NCBI GenBank assembly: GCA_016795425.1
Contig: JAEUHG010000039.1
Location: 1 to 62,176, forward strand
Length of the DNA: 62,176 nt
Direction: 5' to 3'
From: Verrucomicrobiales bacterium
GTDB lineage: Bacteria > Verrucomicrobiota > Verrucomicrobiia > Limisphaerales > CAIMTB01
Numbering within the stretch: the first letter of the stretch is position 1; each line of letters opens with the position of its first letter. This document shows, piece by piece, positions 16,827 through 26,064 of the stretch. The translations under genes were made by a program, and so were the position numbers. Under the pieces are notes generated by a model. The model was not told the DNA's origin. It ran no database searches and worked only from the letters and a program-made list of their open reading frames with translations.

Positions 16827-17450
16827 ATGAAAACTCGCAGACTTTTTGTCGCCCTGTGGCCGACGGAAGCCCTGGTGCGGTCGGTCGGGGAGATCCGCGA
16901 GGCAGCGCGGATGCGTCTGCCGCGAGGGGTGGCGCGATACGTGGCGGACGACCAGTTGCATCTCACCCTGCGCTTTTTGGGCGAGGTTGGCGACGACGCG
17001 GTGGCCCCGCTCTGGGCGGCGATCGCTGGGCGCTTGGGGCGCCCGGCATCGTTGGCCTTGAATCTTCACCGGTGGGGAGTCTTCCCAGGAATCGGAAGGC
17101 CGCGGGTTCTCTGGGCAGGTTTGTCCGGCGATCTGGAATCCCTCGTGCGATTGCAGTCGGAGGTGTCCAAGGCGGCGGACGCGGTTCTTGGCACTCCGAA
17201 GCGTCCGGTTGCGGAATTCCATCCCCATCTGACCGTTGCCCGGCTTCGCGACATGGGACGGGCTGAGGCGAGCCGTGTCGCCGAGGTGCTGGCGGACCTT
17301 GACCGGCGCGGATACCCACCGACGAACTGGTGTCCCTCGGAGGTGAGACTGATGCGAAGCGATCTTGGTCCGAACGGACCTCGCTATCATGTCGAGGCCG
17401 AGATTCCGTTCGAGAACACCTCGAATCCTGGAGGGAAGGAAGCGGGTTGA
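16827..17450 (+). CDS. thpR: RNA 2',3'-cyclic phosphodiesterase
   Basis: 2H phosphoesterase (LigT/ThpR family) that opens 2',3'-cyclic phosphates on RNA and can join tRNA halves in vitro. The 207 residues contain the two HxTx motifs, HLTL in LHLTLRFLGEV (about residue 46) and HLTV in FHPHLTVARL (about 132), spaced as in the family. It is divergent from the propeller gene. Its last 64 bases overlap the end of apbE on the other strand, an unusually deep convergent overlap. Confidence 0.92.
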   Translation: MKTRRLFVALWPTEALVRSVGEIREAARMRLPRGVARYVADDQLHLTLRFLGEVGDDAVAPLWAAIAGRLGRPASLALNLHRWGVFPGIGRPRVLWAGLSGDLESLVRLQSEVSKAADAVLGTPKRPVAEFHPHLTVARLRDMGRAEASRVAEVLADLDRRGYPPTNWCPSEVRLMRSDLGPNGPRYHVEAEIPFENTSNPGGKEAG

Positions 17451-18364
17451 ACGATCAGGCTTCGAGCTTGGGGAAGATGCCGGCGGAGCGACTCTTGAAA
17501 GGTCTTGCCGTCGACGAGCAGGGCGGTGGAGAGGGCGTCCGATTCAGTGGCGGATGGGAGCACCAAAGCCGCCAACCAGGCGCCAGTGACCGGACGTCCG
17601 ATCCGCGGATCCATGACGTGACCATAGAAAATCCCGTTGATTTCGAAGCCTCTTCCCCAGACAGCGGACACCGAGAGGGATTCGTCGCGCAGGGCAACGA
17701 TGGCAAGAGGCACCGTGGGAGTTGGGGGGGCCTCCGGGGCGTTTGGCGGGCGAATCATCGGCGCGGGACGATCGATGGCGACCTTCCAGGCTTCCGCGTC
17801 CGGCGGGTTCCCGATGGCGACGACGGTACTGGTGCCCCCATGAAGCAGGGCGGAAGAGACGCCGGCTTCACGCAGGAGCTCGGCCGCACGATCAAGAGCG
17901 TAGCCCTTGCCGATGCCGCCGAGATCGAGGGCGACCCCGGGCCGATGGAACTGAACGAGGCGGTTCTCGGGATCGAAGCGAATCCGGTGGGCCCCGACGC
18001 ATTCGTGCGCTTGGGCGATTTCCTCGGCTGATGGCAGGCGACCCTGGGAGTCCCGGAGGCCCCAAGCTTGGAGGAGCGGGCCGACGGTGACGTCGAACGC
18101 GCCTCCGGTTGCTTGGGAAAGCTGGGTCGCGTGGTGAAGCAGGTCGAAGATCTCCGGGGAAAGGCGAACCGGCGACTGGCCCGCTTCGCGATTGAGGCGT
18201 GCGATCTGGCTGTCGGGTCGGAACACGCTCAATTCGGCTTCGATCCGGTGGATTTCGGCGACCGCTTCCTCACCGGCGGCGCGCAGTGCGGATTCCCGTT
18301 CGCCGTGAATGACGAACTCGAAGCGTGTGGCCATGGCGGCGCAGGCCAGGTGCACCGTCGACAT
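17387..18364 (-). CDS. apbE: FAD:protein FMN transferase
   Basis: Attaches FMN to threonines of exported or membrane flavoproteins such as NqrB/NqrC and RnfG. The 325 residues from ATG 18364 include the GGAFDVTVGPLLQAWG region, the GVALDLGGIGKGYALD motif and the HVMDPRIG segment, all characteristic. No convincing signal peptide is seen: the N-terminus MSTVHLACAAMATRFEF is only weakly hydrophobic, so a lipoprotein or periplasmic form is not supported. No nqr or rnf gene is in the window. It is convergent with thpR and divergent from the following secreted-protein gene. Confidence 0.92.
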   Translation of the reverse strand: MSTVHLACAAMATRFEFVIHGERESALRAAGEEAVAEIHRIEAELSVFRPDSQIARLNREAGQSPVRLSPEIFDLLHHATQLSQATGGAFDVTVGPLLQAWGLRDSQGRLPSAEEIAQAHECVGAHRIRFDPENRLVQFHRPGVALDLGGIGKGYALDRAAELLREAGVSSALLHGGTSTVVAIGNPPDAEAWKVAIDRPAPMIRPPNAPEAPPTPTVPLAIVALRDESLSVSAVWGRGFEINGIFYGHVMDPRIGRPVTGAWLAALVLPSATESDALSTALLVDGKTFQESLRRHLPQARSLIVQPASFPPGFEVFSNGISAST

Positions 18365-18518
18365 GGGGGCAGTGTTTCGCGATGGCGGGATTGGCAGAAG
18401 GCAAATCGGCTTGGAGCCGGTGCCTGGGCGGCGGTTGGGTAGTGAATTCCGCCGCGACCTGGGGATCGCGGCGATTGGAACCTTGCGCAATGGGTGCGGC
18501 GAGACTTACCAAGGGGAT

Positions 18519-19634
18519 GTGCGCCTCCTCCTCGCGTTGCTGCTGATCTGGCTTTCGGCGATGCCGGGCACTGCCGCATCCCGGAATGCGCAGGTGCGGT
18601 TATTCTGCTTATCGTTGAAAGTGGAGCCTGGGGTGGCGCGTGAGTTCGGATTGGAGTCGACGCTGACCTTCACTTCGTCTGATTTCGCCTCCCCGAATCA
18701 CGAATTCTATCCGTTGTTCGAGGATGACCTCACGCATGCGACGATATTTCGAATGGAATCCGCCCAGTTTCCGGAACCGTTGCTAGGGGAGATGGCTCTA
18801 CTGGCGCCGGACACTCTCGACGGGAACACCAACGGCATTCCCGACCTGTACGAAGTGGCTGTGGGAGTGCCATCGACGACTCTCGACGGGCTTTGGATCA
18901 GCGATTTGGGACGAGGAACAGCGCAAGCGACGTGGCATCGCGAGGCGGGACAGTTGCGGGGCTCGGTGAAGATCCAGATGACCAGCGACGAGTTCGGTGT
19001 GCTCCCCGCATTCACGCACGCCTTTGAGATCCTCGAGTACGGTGGAACGCTGAGTTACGTGCCGGAGACGAATGCGATACGCGGCACGGTGGATTTGAAG
19101 CGGGTGGGCATCGACGCCCAGCGCTTATCAGGTCCGATGATCTTCACGCGCGAAGCGACCAATCGGTTCCGGCAGTTCGCCATCGGGGAGAGCCAGATTA
19201 CCAATGAACTCGGACAGGTGGTGGGCGTCAGCCTGGGCGAGGTGGAACGGGACACCGACTACAGCATGGATTTCTTCGGGGCGATGGCCTTTGCCAATGG
19301 GGATCCGGCAACGCCGGAGATCGACTACGAACTCTTCTACATAGGCATCAATGATCCGAACGACACGGATGGGGACGGGATTTCGGACCTGACCGATGAT
19401 GTGGAGGCACCACCCCCGCCACCTTCGCTGACGCTGCGTCTCGAGGGCGCTGACGCACGATTGACGCTGAAAGGGGCGGTCGGGGTGACGTATACGCTCC
19501 AACGCAGCGGTGATCTCATGGATCCCGAGGCTTGGATCAATGACCGAACCATCCGATTGGAAACGGCCTCGCAGGAAGTGACGGTTCCGCTGGGAAATTC
19601 CGAAGCGCGCTTTTGGCGGCTGCGCTGGCCGTGA
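18519..19634 (+). CDS. Secreted protein with calcium-loop motif, function unknown
   Basis: GTG 18519 follows AAGGGG with 2 bases between and is followed by a signal peptide (RLLLALLLIWLSAMPGTAAS), giving 371 residues. The central part has no family I recognise. Near residue 285, NDPNDTDGDGISDL is a thrombospondin-type-3 or EF-hand-like calcium loop. The last 80 residues (LTLRLEGADARLTLKG to FWRLRWP) resemble a short C-terminal beta domain common in secreted Verrucomicrobia proteins. The upstream open frame overlaps apbE and is not used. It is convergent with waaF, 6 bases apart. Confidence 0.65.
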   Translation: MRLLLALLLIWLSAMPGTAASRNAQVRLFCLSLKVEPGVAREFGLESTLTFTSSDFASPNHEFYPLFEDDLTHATIFRMESAQFPEPLLGEMALLAPDTLDGNTNGIPDLYEVAVGVPSTTLDGLWISDLGRGTAQATWHREAGQLRGSVKIQMTSDEFGVLPAFTHAFEILEYGGTLSYVPETNAIRGTVDLKRVGIDAQRLSGPMIFTREATNRFRQFAIGESQITNELGQVVGVSLGEVERDTDYSMDFFGAMAFANGDPATPEIDYELFYIGINDPNDTDGDGISDLTDDVEAPPPPPSLTLRLEGADARLTLKGAVGVTYTLQRSGDLMDPEAWINDRTIRLETASQEVTVPLGNSEARFWRLRWP

Positions 19635-19640
19635 GCGCGA

Positions 19641-20741
19641 TCAATCCACCCTGGTTTCCAAGACATCAAGGACGGCGCGAGCCACGGTGTCTTCGGTGAT
19701 TCCGAGCATGCAGCGAAAATCGATCGGGCAGGTGCGCAGGAAACAAGGGGCGCAAGGCGCTTGCGTGAGAATGAAGCGATGACGTGCATCGCCAGGGAGC
19801 CCCGGACCGGTGAGTTCAGGGGAAGTGCTTCCGAACGGAACCACAACCGGCGTACCCAGGGCCGCCGCGACATGCATCGGGCCGGTGTCGTTGGTGAGGA
19901 GTACCCGGGCGACGCGTAGAACTGCCAAGAGCTCTCGAAGGGAGGTTTTGCCGGCGAGATCCACCGAGCCGGGTAACGAAGCGGCGATCTCCGCGGTCAA
20001 CGGACGATCACCCGGTCCGCCGAGCATCATCCAACGTGCGCCTGTCATGCGGGCGATGTCTCCTGCCACTTTGGCGAACCGGGCCGCCGGCCAACGCTTG
20101 GCGGGACCGTATTCAGCGCCCGGATTCAAGGCCAACCAGGTCGTTCGCGGGTCCAGTCCGTGCCGCTCGCGGACGGCAGCAACCTCGGACGCCGTGACGT
20201 GGAGGACCGGCGGGATCCACGCCGCATCCGCGCCGAAGCGGGCGGCAAGCGTGAGATAGTCCAGGCAGTGATGGGCGGTGCCGGGGCGGCGTTCGACGGC
20301 GGGCCGTGAGGCGTGTTGTTGAAGACGCCGGTGGATCTCCGAGACCGACGGCTTGTGCATGCGGATGGCATCGGATCGGGGGGGCACGGGATCGGTGAGC
20401 AGCCAGGAACGCAGCGGCCTGGCGAAGCCAACCCGGGTGCGGGCTCCGGCGAGCCAGCATTCGAGGGCGGAACGCGGAGAATTGGGAAGGATCAAGGCGG
20501 CCTCGAAACCGCGCGGACGCAGCCGTCGACCGACCTCCCACGGCCCTTCGTCGGCTCTCAAAGGAATGATCTCATCCAGAGCGGGGTGATGTCGCCAAAG
20601 GTCCGCGAGTTTGGCGGGGGTGAGGAGGGCGAGACGCGTTTGGGGGAGAACCTTCCGTAATTGCACCAAGGCTGGAGTGGTCATGACCGCATCGCCCAGC
20701 CAGTTCACGCCCCGGATCAAGAGGGAGGACGGCGCATTCAT
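19641..20741 (-). CDS. waaF: Lipopolysaccharide heptosyltransferase II (GT9)
   Basis: Adds a heptose to the inner core of LPS at the cytoplasmic face of the inner membrane. The 366 residues have the N-terminal RGVNWLGDAVMTTPAL motif typical of WaaF and the ADP-heptose-binding region LLTNDTGPMHVAAALGTPVV. The closing CMLGIT segment is also present. ATG 20741 overlaps the stop of lpxL as ATGA, so the two are translationally coupled. A generic GT9 enzyme with another sugar is possible, but the motif set favours WaaF. Confidence 0.88.
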   Translation of the reverse strand: MNAPSSLLIRGVNWLGDAVMTTPALVQLRKVLPQTRLALLTPAKLADLWRHHPALDEIIPLRADEGPWEVGRRLRPRGFEAALILPNSPRSALECWLAGARTRVGFARPLRSWLLTDPVPPRSDAIRMHKPSVSEIHRRLQQHASRPAVERRPGTAHHCLDYLTLAARFGADAAWIPPVLHVTASEVAAVRERHGLDPRTTWLALNPGAEYGPAKRWPAARFAKVAGDIARMTGARWMMLGGPGDRPLTAEIAASLPGSVDLAGKTSLRELLAVLRVARVLLTNDTGPMHVAAALGTPVVVPFGSTSPELTGPGLPGDARHRFILTQAPCAPCFLRTCPIDFRCMLGITEDTVARAVLDVLETRVD

Positions 20742-21643
20742 GAGGACGACGGCGCGGGTGATTGGGGACCCGGTTTCCAGCGCCGATGGACCCAGAACCA
20801 ATTTGCCGGATCACGGCGAATCGCGTCCTCGAAGGCGCGATTCATATCGCGGGCGATGGCTTCCAAGGGACGGGCCTCTCCGTCCGCCTCGCGGGTGGCG
20901 ATCTCAGGACCCAACTCCAGGCGCCATTGGGCGCTGGCCGTTCGGAAACAGAAGGCAGTGAAAAGCGGGCAACGGTAGCGAAGAGCCAGAAGTGCCGGTG
21001 CGGTGGACGTGCCGGCGTCGTGGCCGAGAAACGGGACGCGGACCCCACGGCCATCGTGCTGGTCCGCCAGTAGACCCAGAAGGACACGCTGCGAACGGAG
21101 GGTCCGCCGGAGAGCGGCGGCATCCCGACGGCGCTCAAAGAAAAGACAGCCGCTGCGGCGCCGGAGGTCGAGCAGCCACCGCGTTGCCAACTCTTGGCGC
21201 AGGGCGCGGTAGGTCGTGGCCGGCTGCAGATCGGGCGCGAAGACCTTTCCCCAGGTCATCAATTCAAAGTTGCCGAAGTGCCCAATGGCGACAATGACGC
21301 TGCGGTCTGGATTCCGGGCAAGGGTATCGCGAAGGGCGCTCCAGTCTCCAAGGTCGAGGTGAGGCCGGAGTTGATCCCAGGACATAATGGCGGTGCGGAC
21401 GCCGCAGGCGTAGTTCTCGCCGATACGTCGGAAGTTCTCGCGAGCGACGCGCCGTAGTTCTTCGGCGGGCCAATCGGAACCGAAGCAGCGATGAAGGTTG
21501 TCCAGAGCCACGCGTTGGTGGCGACGATCCAGATGCCAGGCGAGTCCGCCGCCGCAACGTCCCATGGCAGCGACCCATCGAAGGGGCAGCGCCTGGATGA
21601 CCGGAAGGAGAAGTCGGGCAAAGCCGATCAGCAACCACTCCAT
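20738..21643 (-). CDS. lpxL: Lysophospholipid/lauroyl acyltransferase of lipid A synthesis
   Basis: LpxL/HtrB-family enzyme that adds a secondary acyl chain to Kdo-lipid A or a precursor at the inner membrane. The 301 residues carry a hydrophobic N-terminal anchor (about 4-20), the catalytic HX4D-like segment HFGNFE, and the conserved LLADQHDGRGVRVPFLG block. It starts 3 bases after lpxK ends and overlaps waaF by 4 bases, so lpxK-lpxL-waaF form one unit. Chain length and exact acceptor cannot be told from the sequence. Confidence 0.88.
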   Translation of the reverse strand: MEWLLIGFARLLLPVIQALPLRWVAAMGRCGGGLAWHLDRRHQRVALDNLHRCFGSDWPAEELRRVARENFRRIGENYACGVRTAIMSWDQLRPHLDLGDWSALRDTLARNPDRSVIVAIGHFGNFELMTWGKVFAPDLQPATTYRALRQELATRWLLDLRRRSGCLFFERRRDAAALRRTLRSQRVLLGLLADQHDGRGVRVPFLGHDAGTSTAPALLALRYRCPLFTAFCFRTASAQWRLELGPEIATREADGEARPLEAIARDMNRAFEDAIRRDPANWFWVHRRWKPGPQSPAPSSS

Positions 21644-21646
21644 GCG

Positions 21647-22819
21647 TCAGCGGAAGCAGATCTTGTCGACGCACTCATGGAAGTCCTTGGCGCCGGCGAT
21701 GATGTTGATCTCGACGCGCATGAAGTAGATGGGCAGATCACGGCGATCGAGTTTCGGGAAGCGAACGGCGTCTTTCTGGGTGGTGATGAGGAGCTGAGCA
21801 GTCCGCTTTTTGCTGCGATTGATGGCATTGAGGATTTCCTGCTGGGTAAAGCGGTGGTGATCGGCGAAGCGCTTGGCATACACCAGTTCGCCCCCAAGCT
21901 TGCGCAGGCCTTCCTCGAAGCTCTCCGGCTGGGCGATGCCGCTCAACGCCGCGATGCGTCGGCCACGGACGAATTCGATGCTTTGTTTTTCGCCGGTGAA
22001 GACATCCTCGAAATACAGAGGGTGGTGAACGCACTCGATGACGGGAGCCTTGGCGTTGAGGGTGGCGATCCGTTCCCGGAGGGCACGGGTGTTGCCGTCG
22101 CTCTTGGTGATGAAGATGACGCCTGCACGAGCGAGGTGGGAGGTGGGCTCCCGCAACGTTCCACGGGGCAGCAGATGCTGGTTGCCAAAGGGTTGCTGGC
22201 AGTCGATCAGGACCACGTCCTGCCGCCGACCCCGCAGCTTCCAATACTGGAAACCGTCGTCGAGCAACAGGGTGTCGCAACCGAACTTCTCGATGGCATA
22301 CCGCCCTGCTTTGACGCGGTCCTTATCGACGAGAACGATGACGTCCTTGAGGTTGGAGGCCAGCATGTAGGGCTCGTCGCCGGCGCTCTCGGAATCGAGA
22401 AGCAACGATCGGCCATCGGAGACGATGCGCGGAGGCGTTTGTTCGCGGCGCAGCAGCAGGCGATCGATGAAACGCCGGGAGAGTGGCGGCGGTTTGGAGC
22501 GATAACCGCGTGAAAGAATGGCCACGTTGCGGCCCTGGTTCTTGAGTTCGCGGGCGAATTTCTCGACTACCGGAGTCTTGCCGGTGCCACCGACCGTGAG
22601 ATTGCCGATGGCGATGACCTGCACCCCAAGGGTGGTATCGCGGATGATACGAGTGTCGTAAAGCAGTCGCCGAACCTTGATGGCGAAGAGGTAACCGTGG
22701 GAGAAGAGATGCAGAAGGGCGCGGACGATGGCCGCCGTCCGGCCCCGTCGCTGCTCGAAGATGACTTCGAGAAAGAAGGTTTCGGCGGATTCGGTCCAGC
22801 GCCGCAGCGATTCGGACAT
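21647..22819 (-). CDS. lpxK: Tetraacyldisaccharide 4'-kinase
   Basis: Phosphorylates the 4' position of the lipid A disaccharide at the inner-membrane surface. The 390 residues from ATG 22819 contain an amphipathic N-terminal helix region, the P-loop GNLTVGGTGKTP, the LSRGYRSK motif, and DDGFQYWKLRG, all conserved in LpxK. An upstream ATG at 22858 is in frame. It is first in the lpxK-lpxL-waaF set and is divergent from the phosphofructokinase gene. It supports a full LPS-type outer membrane. Confidence 0.93.
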   Translation of the reverse strand: MSESLRRWTESAETFFLEVIFEQRRGRTAAIVRALLHLFSHGYLFAIKVRRLLYDTRIIRDTTLGVQVIAIGNLTVGGTGKTPVVEKFARELKNQGRNVAILSRGYRSKPPPLSRRFIDRLLLRREQTPPRIVSDGRSLLLDSESAGDEPYMLASNLKDVIVLVDKDRVKAGRYAIEKFGCDTLLLDDGFQYWKLRGRRQDVVLIDCQQPFGNQHLLPRGTLREPTSHLARAGVIFITKSDGNTRALRERIATLNAKAPVIECVHHPLYFEDVFTGEKQSIEFVRGRRIAALSGIAQPESFEEGLRKLGGELVYAKRFADHHRFTQQEILNAINRSKKRTAQLLITTQKDAVRFPKLDRRDLPIYFMRVEINIIAGAKDFHECVDKICFR

Positions 22820-23074
22820 CGGTGGGAGGAGTTTGTCCGGGGGCGCCCTGGCTTTCAAGGCATGGTCCGTCGGGTTTCCGAGAAGAGAAAAGGAGGTCGA
22901 GGGGATGACTTTGGGTCGCAGAGGTGGGGCGAGGACCGCGCCGGCGGGGGAATGGCCTCGGAATTAACCTTTTGACGCTCGCGGACCCCCTCGGCATCGT
23001 GCGTTGGCACTGTCGAAGGTGCCGGGCCTTTCCAGCGCTTTCCGACCGAAGGTCCGGTGCGTCGAATCCTGATT

Positions 23075-24355
23075 ATGGCTGAACTTACTGGAAATCTGCT
23101 GGTCGCCCAGTCGGGCGGACCCACCTGTGCGATCAACGCGAGCATTGCTGGCGTGATCACCGAGGCGGGCAAACACGAATGCATTGAAGAGATCTATGGG
23201 GGGCTCAACGGCATCCTGGGCATCCTCAATGAGGAATTGATCGATCTCAATGACGAGAAGCGGCGGGCGATCGAGGGCCTGAAGTACACCCCTGCCGCCG
23301 CCCTTGGGACCTGCCGGTACAAGATCGACTTCAAGAAGAAGCCCGAGAAGGCGGCTAAGGACATGGACCGACTTTTCGAAGTCTTCCAGGCCCACAATAT
23401 CCGGTATTTCTTCTACGCGGGTGGCAACGATTCCCAGGATACTTCCCACAAGATTCATGAAGAGGCGGTGCGCCGCGGTTGGGACATGCGTGTGATCGGA
23501 GTGCCCAAGACCATCGACAACGACCTGCCGCACACCGACCACTGCCCGGGTTACGGCTCGGTCATCAAGTACAACTCCACCACCGTCATGGAGGTGGGGT
23601 TTGATGTGTCGAGCATGGCAACCGACGACGGGTCCTGCTGCATTATCGAAGTGATGGGACGCGCGGCGGGTTGGATCACCGCCGGCACCGTCCTGGCCAA
23701 GCGGGGGGATCCCGCAGCCCCTCCCCATATCATTCTTCTGCCCGAGATTCCTTTCGAAGAAGACCGCTTCATCGCGCGAGTGAAGGAAGTCATCGACGCC
23801 CATAAGTATTGCGTCGTGGTGGTAGGCGAGGGACTCAAGAATCCCCAGGGTGAGGAGATCGGCGCTGACAAGAGCCGTCTGGATGCTTTCGGGCATGCCG
23901 TGCTGGCTGGTGCCGCGGAGAAGCTCAAGGAGATTGTCCAGGGACGGCTCAACACGAAGACGCGAACCGTGCTATTGGGATACGCCCAGCGTGCGGCCGC
24001 CCATTGTGCGAGTCTGACCGATGTGAACACCGCCTTCGCCTGTGGGGAAGCTGCCGTTCGTGCCGCGGCTTCCGGCAAGAGCGGCTTCATGGTCAAGATT
24101 GTTCGCCAGACCTCGGCTGAGGGGGCGGTGACCTTTGGCACCGACATTCATCCTCTGGCCGAAATCGCCAACGTGGAACACTTCCTCCCGCGCGATTGGA
24201 TTGCCGAGGACGGCTTTCTGCCCAATGAGAAGTTCGTGGCTTACGCCAAGCCGCTGATCGAAGGCGAGGTTCGTCCGCCGAGCGAAGGCGGTCTGCCCAA
24301 GTACATCGTGCTGGAGAAGAATCGGGTGGAGAAGAAATTGGCCCCGCGCTCCTGA
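23075..24355 (+). CDS. 6-phosphofructokinase, predicted pyrophosphate-dependent
   Basis: Phosphorylates fructose 6-phosphate. The 426-residue protein starts at ATG 23075 (MAELTGN). At the phosphate-donor site it has GGNDS (116-120), where ATP enzymes have GGDGS. It also has PKTIDND (144-150), with lysine where ATP enzymes usually have glycine. An acidic residue in the second key position plus this lysine is the known mark of PPi-dependent enzymes, so a reversible PPi-PFK is predicted. The asparagine before the Asp is a variant. The MGRAAGW motif is present. A strong terminator follows. Confidence 0.9.
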   Translation: MAELTGNLLVAQSGGPTCAINASIAGVITEAGKHECIEEIYGGLNGILGILNEELIDLNDEKRRAIEGLKYTPAAALGTCRYKIDFKKKPEKAAKDMDRLFEVFQAHNIRYFFYAGGNDSQDTSHKIHEEAVRRGWDMRVIGVPKTIDNDLPHTDHCPGYGSVIKYNSTTVMEVGFDVSSMATDDGSCCIIEVMGRAAGWITAGTVLAKRGDPAAPPHIILLPEIPFEEDRFIARVKEVIDAHKYCVVVVGEGLKNPQGEEIGADKSRLDAFGHAVLAGAAEKLKEIVQGRLNTKTRTVLLGYAQRAAAHCASLTDVNTAFACGEAAVRAAASGKSGFMVKIVRQTSAEGAVTFGTDIHPLAEIANVEHFLPRDWIAEDGFLPNEKFVAYAKPLIEGEVRPPSEGGLPKYIVLEKNRVEKKLAPRS

Positions 24356-24389
24356 GCCTTCTGGGCGTAGACCGTTTGATCTCAACGAT

Positions 24390-24421
24390 CCCCGTGGCAG
24401 CCGTCGCTGCCACGGGGTTTT
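24390..24421 (+). terminator. Rho-independent terminator after the phosphofructokinase gene
   Basis: A perfect 12-bp stem (CCCCGTGGCAGC with GCTGCCACGGGG, 4-base loop) is followed by TTTT. It lies 34 bases after the stop codon and is the clearest plus-strand terminator in the window. Confidence 0.92.
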
Positions 24422-24465
24422 CATTTCAAGTGCGAGGCCCCCAGGTCAGAGGGGAGTCGTCGCAT

Positions 24466-25881
24466 TCACGCAATTTCCCAACCGGCACGGTACTCCCCTT
24501 TCAAATAGGCATCGGCTTCGGCGGTGTTGGTGGCTTTCATGGCAGGCGCGTCCCACCACAGCTTCTTTCCGGTGCGCAGCGCCACGTTTCCCAACAGAAT
24601 GATCTCCGTCAGGCGGGCGCCGTACTCGAAGTTGCTGCTGGCCGCGGGTCCACCTTTGCAGGCAGCGATCCAGTCACGATGGTGACCTTTGGATCTTGGG
24701 ATGGAGGGCGTCGGCCGTTGGTAGGCTTCGTGCAACGACATTGGGAAGATGCGCGGTGCACCGCCCCAACCCGCGCAGGAGATCACCCCTTTCTCGCCGA
24801 CAAACAGGGTTCCGTTGCCGCCGCCTTCCAATTGTTCCTCGGGGCCCACCACCTCAGGAATAGGCGATCGCAGACCCCCATCCGACCAGGTCAACCGCAC
24901 CGCGGGGCGATCGCCCTTGGCGGGGAAGTGATAATGATAGATGGCAGCAAACGGAACGCGTTCGGAGTCCACTCCGTCCGCCGCAAACGCCTCGACACTG
25001 GAAGGGGCGTCGAGGTCCAGAGCCCATACCGCGTTGTCGATGTTGTGGCATGCCATGTCCGCAAAGGCACCTCCTCCGAACGCCCACCAACCGCGCCAAT
25101 TGAACGGCGCGTAATCGGAATGATACGGGCGGGCGGCGCGGGGACCGAGCCAGAGGTCCCAGTTCATTCCGGTCGGGACCGGTGGAGTTTCGGAGGGGCG
25201 TCCCTTGCCGGTGACCCACCGACCGGCATCGGACCATGCATGAACCTCACGAATCTTGCCGATGGCCCCTGCGCGGATCCATTCCACCGTCTGTCGGATG
25301 CCGTCGCCGGAATGCCCCTGGTTTCCCATCTGCGTGGCGACACCGGATTCCTTGGCGACGCTGGCGAAGCGGCGGCATTCCCACACACTGTGGGCCAGGG
25401 GCTTTTCGCAATAGACGTGTTTGCCGGCGCGCATCGCTCGAATGGCGGCCGCGGCGTGAACATGGTCGGGGGTGGCGATGAGGACTGCGTCGATCGCCGA
25501 TTCCTTGTCCAGCATGACTCGGAAGTCCTCGAACTCGGCACATTTCGCGCCGGGCGTCCGGGTACCGTAGTGCTTTTCGATCTCCGCTTTGATCGGCCGC
25601 CGCCCGGCGAGACCCTTGTAGTAGAATGCATCGTAGTCAGCGGACTCTGTGGGATCCGCGACGGCAATGACTTGGACGTCGTCCAGCTTGAACAGTTCCC
25701 GCAGGTTGGTGCGTCCTTGTCCGCCGCAGCCGATGACGGCGACGTTCACCTTTTCGCTTGGGGGGACAAACTTGGGTCCGCCCAGAACATGGCGGGGGAC
25801 CACTGTAAAGGCGGCGACAGTGGCGGCTCCTTTGAGAAAATGGCGGCGTGAGGTGCCGGTGTAACGAATGCGCTTGTTCAT
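24466..25881 (-). CDS. Tat-exported Gfo/Idh/MocA-family oxidoreductase
   Basis: NAD(P)-dependent sugar or sugar-acid oxidoreductase placed outside the cytoplasm with its cofactor. The 471 residues begin with a twin-arginine signal, TSRRHFLKGAA (Arg12-Arg13), and a hydrophobic stretch to about residue 34. A Rossmann motif VIGCGGQGR, the CEKPLAHS motif and a C-terminal substrate domain follow. Such exported Gfo/Idh/MocA proteins are very numerous in Verrucomicrobia and Planctomycetes. No sulfatase or glycoside hydrolase is adjacent, so the substrate is unknown. It is convergent with the phosphofructokinase gene. Confidence 0.9.
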   Translation of the reverse strand: MNKRIRYTGTSRRHFLKGAATVAAFTVVPRHVLGGPKFVPPSEKVNVAVIGCGGQGRTNLRELFKLDDVQVIAVADPTESADYDAFYYKGLAGRRPIKAEIEKHYGTRTPGAKCAEFEDFRVMLDKESAIDAVLIATPDHVHAAAAIRAMRAGKHVYCEKPLAHSVWECRRFASVAKESGVATQMGNQGHSGDGIRQTVEWIRAGAIGKIREVHAWSDAGRWVTGKGRPSETPPVPTGMNWDLWLGPRAARPYHSDYAPFNWRGWWAFGGGAFADMACHNIDNAVWALDLDAPSSVEAFAADGVDSERVPFAAIYHYHFPAKGDRPAVRLTWSDGGLRSPIPEVVGPEEQLEGGGNGTLFVGEKGVISCAGWGGAPRIFPMSLHEAYQRPTPSIPRSKGHHRDWIAACKGGPAASSNFEYGARLTEIILLGNVALRTGKKLWWDAPAMKATNTAEADAYLKGEYRAGWEIA

Positions 25882-26064
25882 CGTGAATGCGGGTTGAAGA
25901 GGTAGGGGCGAAATTCAGACGCTAGGTTGAACCCACGTCGTTCGCCTTCTCAAGGGTGAAGAACTCCGGAGAGATGCGCCATTTGGGGGGCGGACAACAG
26001 GAGAATGATTTGCCTCGAGGCTTTTGCCGCCTACTCTGTCGTCCGTTTGTTTTCGGAAGCCGAA

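Noticed and set aside
24376..25851. A 491-codon plus-strand open frame
   Set aside because: It is the complement of the Gfo/Idh/MocA oxidoreductase gene, whose motifs are unambiguous. The frame also starts inside the phosphofructokinase terminator.
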